DNA of 64,000 bases, from contig CAWFWZ010000007.1 in the NCBI GenBank assembly GCA_963819645.1, positions 81,722 through 145,721 of the forward strand. Reading direction: 5' to 3'. The translations under genes and the position numbers were made by a program. The stretch is from CAVVDY01 sp963819645 (GTDB taxonomy: Bacteria > Acidobacteriota > Terriglobia > Terriglobales > Acidobacteriaceae). Positions 57,475 through 64,000 of this stretch are shown piece after piece; positions within the stretch are counted from its first letter, which is position 1, and each line of letters begins with the position of its first letter. The notes below the pieces were generated by a model that saw only the letters and a program-made list of their open reading frames with translations, had not been told where the DNA came from and made no database searches.

Positions 57475-59235
57475 ATGTTGAAGACCGCCCAAGCCGCCAG
57501 CCGTCAAACCGCGCACAGCGCGGAGGCCTCAACTGCGACACCGTTGCGGCATGCGCGAACCGGATTGCACGCCGAGGGAAAGCTGGCGGGGCTTCAGTCC
57601 AGCCTCGGCAATCAACGGCTGCAGCGGATGCTGAAGCACGGCGTTTTACAGGCCAAGCTAACCGTGAACCAGCCCGGCGACGCCTTTGAGCAGGAAGCCG
57701 ATCGTGTGGCAGACGCGGTGATGCGGATGCCGGACAAAGCAGAATCGGAGACCGTAAAGGCCGCCGCCTCTCTTATCAAGGCTCCGGTCCAACGCATGTG
57801 CTCCAGATGTCAAGAAGAGAAAAACTCTGACTCCGACGAACGCAACATGCAGGCCAAGGAAATTCCGGGGAACGTGCCGACGGTGTCGCCCGCCGCAGCG
57901 ACAAGGATCGAGGGATTGCGCGGTCGGGGAAGTCCGCTGCCACACGCGGAGCAAACCTTCTTTGAATCACGAATGGGGCATGATTTCTCTGCTGTTCGCG
58001 TTCACAGTGGCACAGAAGCGGCTACATCGGCGCGCGATGTAAGTGCACTTGCCTTTACGACCGGACGAGACATAGTCTTCGGCGAGGGACAGTACCAACC
58101 CGGCGCTGCGAGTGGACGACGACTGCTTGCGCATGAGCTGGCACACGTTGCCCAACAAGGCGCAAGCACTCCGGTGAATGGACAGCCATCGAGTATATCG
58201 GGGAGCGTACAGCGGCTGGCAGACTCCTCGAGTTACTTGCAGCGTCTCGGCGATCCAAAGCAGAGGCCGGCGTCGGTTACTTGTCCCATGCCGACCGCCA
58301 GTTCCAGCAAGCCTGTCCTCACCAGCGTTATGTTCGACGATGCCAGCGCCACTCTGACGCCCCAAGCGATCGCAGAACTTGGTGCGATAGCGTCGGAATG
58401 GAATGCAGTCCCCTTGCGCACAGCCCGTCTCCGGCTCGACGGCTTCGCGAGTACAAGCGGGCCGCAATTGGTGAACTGGACTCTGTCCTGCAATCGAGCC
58501 TTGGCTGTCGTCACCGAACTTGAAACTCCGAGCGGTGGTGGTCCCGGCATCCCCGCTGGCTTCTTCGATATTTTTGCTCAGGGTTCAACGAACGAGTTTT
58601 CTGCGGATCAAGGTCCCAACCGGCGGGTCACGATTAGTGGCTCCCTTCCGGTACCAGTGATCCCGCCAGTAGGTTGCGCAAATCCTGGAGACGCGCGGGA
58701 CCTCGATTTGCAACCTGTGTTCCTTAGGACCGGGGCCGCCGATCACTCGCCAACCGGTGGCAGCTGGGCATCGCGATTTGCTGAAGCAAATCGCATCTGG
58801 GGAAAAATCGGGATCACGTTCCACGATCTCGGGCCAGTGACCATTGACACGCCTTTGAAGAATACTGGTGCAAACGACGCCGAGGCTAACGCGGTGGCTG
58901 CTCTGAGAAACGGGGCCGGGGTTGAGGTCTTCCTCGTCGACAATGACATGGCGGGGTCGGGCGGCGCCTCCACGGCGAGTGGATGCGGTGCGGCGGGAAA
59001 CACCGTCCTATCGGATCACGGAACGAGCAATACACTTCTCGCTCACGAACTGGGACACATCCTGGGACTGGACCATCCAGCCGGGCCCGGTGGCAATCGC
59101 GCAGATGCGAACACAATCATGGAGCCAACCAACTCACACTCGGTCCCCAACCCGAGTCGCAACACGATGGGGAATTTCAGACGCATCCTCTGCCCTGCGG
59201 GCACGGCTACAACATGCCTGCATCCTGATCCATAA
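57475..59235 (+). CDS. DUF4157-OmpA-like-metzincin fusion, candidate eCIS effector
   Basis: A 586-residue protein with no signal peptide. Residues about 58-90 are a leader with LTVNQPGDAFEQEADRVADA. Then comes the eCIS-core DUF4157 metalloprotease-like domain with HELAH at 220-224. Residues about 285-388 are OmpA-like, with FDDASATLTPQAI and NRALAVV. The C-terminal domain ends with HELGHILGLDH at 524-534, the zinc motif HExxHxxGxxH of metzincins, and a likely Met-turn (TIMEPTNS). The frame is intact. DUF4157 domains mark cargo of these systems; the C-terminal protease is the presumed toxin. Confidence 0.85.
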   Translation: MLKTAQAASRQTAHSAEASTATPLRHARTGLHAEGKLAGLQSSLGNQRLQRMLKHGVLQAKLTVNQPGDAFEQEADRVADAVMRMPDKAESETVKAAASLIKAPVQRMCSRCQEEKNSDSDERNMQAKEIPGNVPTVSPAAATRIEGLRGRGSPLPHAEQTFFESRMGHDFSAVRVHSGTEAATSARDVSALAFTTGRDIVFGEGQYQPGAASGRRLLAHELAHVAQQGASTPVNGQPSSISGSVQRLADSSSYLQRLGDPKQRPASVTCPMPTASSSKPVLTSVMFDDASATLTPQAIAELGAIASEWNAVPLRTARLRLDGFASTSGPQLVNWTLSCNRALAVVTELETPSGGGPGIPAGFFDIFAQGSTNEFSADQGPNRRVTISGSLPVPVIPPVGCANPGDARDLDLQPVFLRTGAADHSPTGGSWASRFAEANRIWGKIGITFHDLGPVTIDTPLKNTGANDAEANAVAALRNGAGVEVFLVDNDMAGSGGASTASGCGAAGNTVLSDHGTSNTLLAHELGHILGLDHPAGPGGNRADANTIMEPTNSHSVPNPSRNTMGNFRRILCPAGTATTCLHPDP

Positions 59236-59272
59236 ACGCCTTGACCGCACGGGGCAGGCTCTTTGAACCTCC

Positions 59273-59566
59273 ATGGCAGTCACCCTGCAAACTCGAAGTG
59301 AGCGGTCGCCGAAGGTTGCGAGCGGCGCGAAAGGACCGGAGACCAACGTACGCATGGGCGCCCGCACTCCTTACCCTGCGCTTTCAGTAAGCAATCAAGC
59401 TGTACAGCGCCGTCTCTTGCAACGCAAGCTCACCATCAACCAACCTGGAGATCGCTACGAGCAGGAAGCTGATCGTGTGGCCGAGGCGGTGATGCGCAAA
59501 GCAGACGGCAGCGCGCGCGCGACAGCTATCAGTCGCATTCCTTCAACGGAAAACGTGCAACGATGA
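59273..59566 (+). CDS. Short protein with DUF4157-type leader only
   Basis: A 97-residue protein. Residues about 48-77 (LLQRKLTINQPGDRYEQEAD) are nearly the same as residues 58-86 of the upstream fusion protein, and AVMRKADG follows. It then stops at 59566 with no HExxH domain. It may be a truncated effector left after loss of the rest, or a stand-alone peptide. It lies 37 bases after the fusion protein stop. Confidence 0.7.
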   Translation: MAVTLQTRSERSPKVASGAKGPETNVRMGARTPYPALSVSNQAVQRRLLQRKLTINQPGDRYEQEADRVAEAVMRKADGSARATAISRIPSTENVQR

Positions 59567-59614
59567 CACCGCTGGGGAACGCGAACAAACTAGTACCTGG
59601 AAAGAGCGTAAAAC

Positions 59615-60295
59615 ATGGCCTCTGATTTTCCGCGAAGCCCGAAGCTGTTGAAGGGTGGGCTGGTGGTATTCACCTCGCAGTCTCCCGGACCGCCGCCGCA
59701 AGTCATCATCTTCCAGTACAACCCGGAACAGATGACCCGAAGCCTTGCCATGCGGGCGGCGCCGCGAGATCCCGGCAACGTCGGTTCGGCGCGCGAAGAT
59801 GTGCTGCGCGTGCTGGGGCCACCAGTGGAGACAATCAATCTGGCGGTCGAACTCGATGCCGCCGACCAACTCGCCGAGCCCGACCAGAATCCTGACACCG
59901 TTCAGAACGGATTGCACCCCACACTCGCTGTCCTGGAGATGCTGCTCTACCCGACCACCGAAACCGCGCAGCGGATTCTCGATCTCGCACAAGCGGGCCA
60001 GGTGCAGGTGTGCCCCGCCGATACTCCCCTTGTTTTGCTGGTATGGGGAAAGTCGCGGGTTGTTCCAGTGTTGCTCACCAGTTTCTCGATCACCGAACAG
60101 GCGTTCGATCCCAACCTCAATCCCATCCAGGCGAAGGTTGACCTGGGCATGCGCATACTTACCTACATGGAGCTTCAGCAAGGAACCGTCGGCTATATGG
60201 CCTTTCTCGCCTACCAGCGGCAGAAGGAGATGCTGGCCGCCAAGTATCAACCGTTTGGCGATCCCAGCCGCTTCCTCGGGCTGCTGCCCCTGTAG
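59615..60295 (+). CDS. CIS tube-initiator protein (Afp7/Pvc7-like N-terminal domain)
   Basis: A 226-residue protein with the CIS_tube pattern: VVFTSQSPGPPPQVIIFQYN, PEQMTRSL, LAVELDAADQL, LLYPTT and VPVLLTSFSITEQAFDPNLN, IQAKVDLGMRILTY. It joins the spike/hub to the tube in known systems. In AFP and PVC the LysM domain is on the same polypeptide; here the LysM part is a separate gene 48 bases downstream. The start is the ATG at 59615, and the frame is intact. Confidence 0.9.
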   Translation: MASDFPRSPKLLKGGLVVFTSQSPGPPPQVIIFQYNPEQMTRSLAMRAAPRDPGNVGSAREDVLRVLGPPVETINLAVELDAADQLAEPDQNPDTVQNGLHPTLAVLEMLLYPTTETAQRILDLAQAGQVQVCPADTPLVLLVWGKSRVVPVLLTSFSITEQAFDPNLNPIQAKVDLGMRILTYMELQQGTVGYMAFLAYQRQKEMLAAKYQPFGDPSRFLGLLPL

Positions 60296-60343
60296 ACGAG
60301 CCCGCACGACAATCCATCCCGACTCACGGCAAAGCGAGGTCCT

Positions 60344-60622
60344 GTGTTCTTCAAAGGCAGTCGCTACGAAAAAGTCGCGACCAACCAGATCACCGACGCC
60401 AGCGGTCGCGTCACACTCTACAAGAAGATCCGCTTCATTCCGCCGACGCCGGGCATGATGGCCTACACGATCAAGCAAGGAGACCGGCTGGACCTCATCG
60501 CCAACCTTTCGTTCCGCGATGCACAACGGTTCTGGCGCATCTGCGACGCTAATGATGCCATGTGGCCGGACGACTTATTGCTGATTGGCCGAACGCTGGG
60601 AATTCCTCCGTCCGAGGGCTAG
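60344..60622 (+). CDS. LysM-domain baseplate protein
   Basis: A 92-residue protein starting at a GTG. The LysM fold spans MAYTIKQGDRLDLIANLSFR to DLLLIGRTLGIP, with RFWRICDANDAMWPDD in the middle. It corresponds to the C-terminal part of Afp7-like proteins and likely holds the spike complex in the baseplate. It ends two bases before the hub gene. Confidence 0.87.
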   Translation: MFFKGSRYEKVATNQITDASGRVTLYKKIRFIPPTPGMMAYTIKQGDRLDLIANLSFRDAQRFWRICDANDAMWPDDLLLIGRTLGIPPSEG

Positions 60623-60624
60623 GG

Positions 60625-61755
60625 ATGGCGCAGGTTGCCTACACGTTGACCATCGATGATCAGCCGGCCTCGGCCGATTTGATCGACGTGATCCAGCGGC
60701 TGGAAGTGGAAGACAACGCCGAAATGGCGGACATGATGCGACTGACGGTGGCGATCGCCGTGCGCAATGGCTGCTCCTCATGGAATGTCGTCGACCAGAA
60801 CACGTTTCAACGACTCACCAAGTTGCGCGTCAGCGTCAACGTCGGCAGCGGCAAGACTGAACCACTCATGGAGGCCTACGTCATTCAGACCAGCGCCGAC
60901 TTCGCCAACCAGCCGGGTCAGTCGGTACTCAACGTTGTGGCCATGGAGCCTACGGTGAAGATGAACCTAAAAGAGGTCGTCAAGCCCTGGCCGAACATGT
61001 CCGATAGCGACATCGCCGAAGAAATATTCAGCAGCCCCGACTATAACTTCGGCACCGATGTCGATTCCACGCAGCCAACACACGACGAAGACGATCACAC
61101 CGAAATGCAGCGCGGCACCGACATTCAGTTCCTGCAATCACTGGCCCAGCGCAACGGCTACGAATGCTACGTAGAGTTAAACCCCGAGAGCGGTAAGGTG
61201 GAAGGCCACTTTCACAGCCCACGGCTGCAAACGACGCCGCAGGGCGTACTCTCCGTCAACATGGGAGACGCCACCAATGTGAATTCCTTCCACGCCAGCT
61301 TTGACATGCTGCAGCCCACGACGGCGAGGGCATCGAACGTAGATCTCGACTCCCACGAGGAGCAGAGTACCAACTCCGACAGCAGCGAAGACCGGTCACT
61401 GGGCAGTACCTCGACCGTTCCAACTGATAATCCGCGTCAGGTGCTGTTGAGTGGCACGGGGCTTCCCGACACGGGAGAGTTGCAGACCGCAGCGCAAGCC
61501 GAGGTTGATCGCTCCGCATTCGCGATCACGGCCGAGGGTGAAGTGAATACCGTAGCTTACGGAGACGTGCTGCGTGCCAAGCGCCCGGTGCTGGTGCGCG
61601 GGGCCGGACAGCAATTCAGCGGCCTCTACTATGTCCAGCGGGTCACGCACACTTTTACCGGCGATGGCTACACGCAGCACTTCAGCCTGAGGCGTAATGC
61701 GTTGGGATTGACCGGATCAGGAAGACTTCGCACCCAGTGGAGCCCTGCCAGATAA
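60625..61755 (+). CDS. Baseplate hub protein (phage late control gpD/VgrG-N type)
   Basis: A 376-residue protein of the gpD group (gp27-like). It has LIDVIQRLEVEDNAEMADMM near the start, EEIFSSPDYNF, TDIQFLQSLAQRNGYECYVE and YYVQRVTHTFTGDGYTQHFS. It forms the central hub ring that binds the spike. The start is the ATG at 60625, two bases after the LysM stop; an upstream frame to 60562 lies in the LysM gene. The frame is intact. Confidence 0.92.
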   Translation: MAQVAYTLTIDDQPASADLIDVIQRLEVEDNAEMADMMRLTVAIAVRNGCSSWNVVDQNTFQRLTKLRVSVNVGSGKTEPLMEAYVIQTSADFANQPGQSVLNVVAMEPTVKMNLKEVVKPWPNMSDSDIAEEIFSSPDYNFGTDVDSTQPTHDEDDHTEMQRGTDIQFLQSLAQRNGYECYVELNPESGKVEGHFHSPRLQTTPQGVLSVNMGDATNVNSFHASFDMLQPTTARASNVDLDSHEEQSTNSDSSEDRSLGSTSTVPTDNPRQVLLSGTGLPDTGELQTAAQAEVDRSAFAITAEGEVNTVAYGDVLRAKRPVLVRGAGQQFSGLYYVQRVTHTFTGDGYTQHFSLRRNALGLTGSGRLRTQWSPAR

Positions 61756-61782
61756 CGTGTAGCGCCGGCCGAAGCAAACCCA

Positions 61783-62485
61783 ATGTCGAGCCCAACCCAA
61801 ATCTCGTCCTCCACCTTAGTTCGCCACTACGGCAAGTATCGCGGGCTGGTCACTGACAATCAGGACCCGAAGAATCTGGCTCGCATCCGGGCCAAGGTGC
61901 CGGAAGTCCTGCAGGATGTTGATACCGGATGGGCGCTGCCGAGTTCTCCCTATGCCGGCGATGGCAGCGGATTCTTCCGCGTGCCGGCGGTAGGCGCCGC
62001 CGTCTGGATTGAGTTCGAGGCTGGCGACCCTTCCCGACCCATCTGGACCGGCTGCTGGTGGGCTGACGAATCAGTTGCCTTCGGACCAGGACGGAAACTC
62101 GGCCACCACGGACTTTTCTATTCTGCGCAGCGAAGGCGGGTTGATGGTGGTGCTGAACGACGCGGGACCGACAATCGCGGTGAGCGACCAGAACGGAAGC
62201 AACCTGGTGAAGATCGATGTCTCCCAGGGCCAGATCACGGTCGAGGCTACCACCAAGGTTGTTGTCAATGCTCCGCAGATCGAGTTGGTCGACGGTGCGT
62301 CGCATCCGCTGGTCTTTGGGGACAGCCTGCTGCAGTACCTCAACCAGTTGGTGACGTTGTTCAATTCGCACATGCATCCGGGTGAACTGGCTGCGGGAGT
62401 CTTGCCGGTGACACCGGCCCCACCGGTTCCGCCGTTCACGCCGGCTACACCCGACTTGCTGTCATTGCAAGTAAAGACCGGCTGA
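61783..62485 (+). CDS. Spike protein (gpV/gp5-like, frameshifted)
   Basis: The N-terminal OB-like domain (LVRHYGKYRGLVTDNQDPKN, RIRAKVPEVL, VPAVGAAVWIEFEAGDPSRP) is in the first frame. The spike beta-helix (LMVVLNDAGPTIAVSDQNGS, ITVEATTKVVVNAPQIELVD) is in the second, with a break near 62070. Repaired length is about 234 residues. It ends in a Pro-rich tail (PAPPVPPFTPATPD) after NSHMHPG. It follows the hub gene, as expected. Confidence 0.9.
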
Positions 62486-62495
62486 AGGAGACCGC

Positions 62496-62785
62496 ATGCC
62501 CGGTGGCAACCAGTTGTACGGCGGAACTCTCGCCGACTTCGATACCGCAGACAACATGGCAAAAGAGATCGAGAAGGCGTTCGCGGCCGTGCGCCAGTCT
62601 GCCGGCATCAGCGACGCTTTGCCGACTGGTGCCAACGCGAACGATATGCGGATGATGTTTATCGCCATTGCGACCGGCGTGATTAATCACCTCAAGAACA
62701 ATCCCAAGGCCTTCGCCGTCGAGGTAACGGACGGCACTTTCACATTGGATGGGACTGTGAACACCGTCAGCGCGCTTAGAACAAG
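62496..62785 (+). CDS. Small conserved eCIS protein (3' end uncertain)
   Basis: A protein of about 95 residues: QLYGGTLADFDTADNMAKEI, EKAFAAVRQSAGI, MRMMFIAIATGVINHLKNNP. The frame then runs on out of phase into the gp25 gene, so an indel near the end probably hides the true stop. Proteins with this pattern sit between the spike and gp25 genes in other eCIS loci; no function is known. The stop coordinate given is approximate. Confidence 0.6.
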
Positions 62786-62790
62786 ATCGC

Positions 62791-63165
62791 ATGGCCGACT
62801 ATCTCGATTTTCCGTTCGACTTCGACGGCGCCGGGCGCGCGGCACGCACTTCGCCCGACGATCATGTGCGCGACATGATCTACCAGTTGCTGTTCACCAA
62901 TCCCGGCGAGCGCGTCGATCTTGCCGGACTTCGGCTGCGGATTGCTGCAGATGGTCTTTCGCCCAACAGCGAGGCCCTGGCCGCAGCCACGCAACTGCTC
63001 GTGCAGGGCTCGCTGCAGCAGTGGCTCGGCGACGTGATCGCGGTGCAGCAACTCGAAGTCAGCAACCAGGATGAGCGTCTGACGATCGACCTTGTCTACG
63101 TCCGCCGCGACAGCGGACAGCAAGTGCAGGCGCAGATTTGTGCTCCCGCGGGCGGCGGACAATAG
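62791..63165 (+). CDS. Baseplate wedge protein, gp25-like
   Basis: A 124-residue protein with the gp25/Afp9 pattern: LDFPFDFDGAGRAARTS, MIYQLLFTNPGERV, LVQGSLQQWLGDVIAVQQLE. In T4 and eCIS it joins sheath to baseplate and starts sheath assembly. The ATG at 62791 is followed by an intact frame. Confidence 0.92.
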   Translation: MADYLDFPFDFDGAGRAARTSPDDHVRDMIYQLLFTNPGERVDLAGLRLRIAADGLSPNSEALAAATQLLVQGSLQQWLGDVIAVQQLEVSNQDERLTIDLVYVRRDSGQQVQAQICAPAGGGQ

Positions 63166-63204
63166 GCGGCCACTCATGGCTTGAGCCGCAGTTTCCAACT
63201 ACAC

Positions 63205-64000
63205 ATGACCTTCCAAACCACAGTCTGCGATCGGGCAACGCGCCGCAGTCAGATCGAGCAGGATACCCAGATCAACGGCATCGACTACGTGGAAGTGGTC
63301 ACGTCGCCTGCCGCCGATAACGAACGCATCCTGCAGGTCTATCTTCATTCCCAAGGATCCGGACTAATCCCGTAGGCGCGGCCAACCTCACGCTGCTGCT
63401 GAAGAAGCTGGCGACCGCTCCGCAGGAAGTGACGATTCAGGGCGGAGTGCGCGTCCAGAACATCAAGGTGCTGGGAGTCACGTTCGCCGGCGACCACATC
63501 GACGTGCGGGTGAGCGAGCCCGGCGATTTCTCCGACTACACACTCTCTATCCAGGATCCGGTCGTCGATCTGTTCTATGGCCAGGTACCGTTCAACTTCA
63601 AGGCAGGATGCCCGTCGCACTTCGATTGCCGGGCCGTCGGCAATCTGCCCGCCGCGTTGTTTAACGAGCCCGACATCGATTACATGGCGAAGGACTATGC
63701 CAGCTTTCGCCAGGCGCTGCTCGACCTGATCCCGACCTTCAAGCCTTCCTGGACCGAGCGCCACGAGGCCGACATCGGGATGATGTTGCTCGAACTGCTC
63801 GCCTATGTCGGCGACCAGCTCAGCGACTACCAGGACAACGTGAGCAACGAACTCTACCTGGGAAGCGCGCGCCAGCGCATCTCGGTGCGCCGGCTCGTTC
63901 GCCTCATCGATTACCAGATGCACGACGGCGCGAGCGCCCGCGCCTTCGTGCACTTCAGCTTGTCGCCCGGCAGTACCGGGTTCCTTCCTCAAGGCAGCCA
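63205..64000 (+). CDS. Baseplate J-like protein (Afp11-like), partial and frameshifted
   Basis: The gene runs off the right edge. The N-terminus QTTVCDRATRRSQIEQDTQI, then YVEVVTSPAADNERILQVYL is in frame with the ATG at 63205 (TTG 63181 also possible). It meets a stop at 63373; one extra T near 63365 puts it in the frame reading NPVGAANLTLLLKKL, EVTIQGGVRV, DIDYMAKDYASFRQALLDLI and MMLLELLAYVGDQLSDYQDN. The last is a typical gpJ motif. Coordinates past 64000 are unknown. Confidence 0.85.

Noticed and set aside
63345..63992. A 215-residue minus-strand frame at the right end
   Set aside because: It lies opposite the gpJ-like baseplate gene, whose motifs are clear; shadow frame.
48791..64000. 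A prophage instead of an eCIS
   Set aside because: DUF4157, DUF4255 and the AAA+ ATPase are eCIS marks, and no head, terminase, lysis or integrase genes are seen in the window.

Overview
The window looks like chromosomal DNA of an Acidobacteriota bacterium, probably class Terriglobia. I infer this from the gene mix: a TPR plus VWFA protein of the type common in that phylum, a kynurenine pathway operon, a GH2 beta-mannosidase, a UpxY-type NusG paralogue and a contractile injection system. Small dispersed palindromes of the kind seen between genes in these genomes also fit. No rRNA, tRNA or CRISPR array was seen.

Layout. 0-5 kb: a receiver protein, then the glycolytic genes tpiA, a macro-domain gene, pgk and gap, all on the minus strand. 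5-16 kb: housekeeping and stress genes (P-loop kinase, TPR/VWFA protein, MscS channel, STAS protein, two tandem nucleotide-hydrolase-like genes, pyrF, rlpA, thiD, a TauE/SafE permease). 15-24 kb: tryptophan breakdown. A minus-strand operon encodes, in transcription order, 2-aminomuconate semialdehyde dehydrogenase, a RidA-type deaminase, 3-hydroxyanthranilate dioxygenase, ACMS decarboxylase, tryptophan 2,3-dioxygenase, kynurenine 3-monooxygenase and kynureninase. A hydrolase that could be the missing kynurenine formamidase lies next to it on the plus strand. 24-46 kb: a LytTR regulator, a cupin, a DUF1275 protein, a secreted protein, an FkbM methyltransferase, a CzcCBA-type efflux system, a radical SAM protein, a five-gene translationally coupled envelope/glycan operon and a large beta-mannosidase.

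46-64 kb: an extracellular contractile injection system (eCIS) locus that runs off the right edge. It opens with three regulators (a sigma-54-type activator with an altered GAFTGA loop, a winged-helix-like protein and a NusG/UpxY antiterminator). Then come sheath, tube, a zinc-ribbon baseplate-chaperone-like protein, a DUF4255 cap protein, an AAA+ ATPase, a small protein, a DUF4157 protein ending in a metzincin-type protease, a short gene with only the DUF4157-type leader, CIS tube-initiator, LysM, gpD hub, gpV spike, a small conserved protein, gp25 and the start of the gpJ-like baseplate protein. The protease-bearing DUF4157 protein is the best candidate for a new effector.

Quality warning. 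At least fifteen genes are split by frameshifts that single-base indels repair, and most gene spans have a length of 3n+1, meaning one extra base. This pattern points to uncorrected sequencing error, not to decay. Coordinates of such genes are given for the whole repaired gene.
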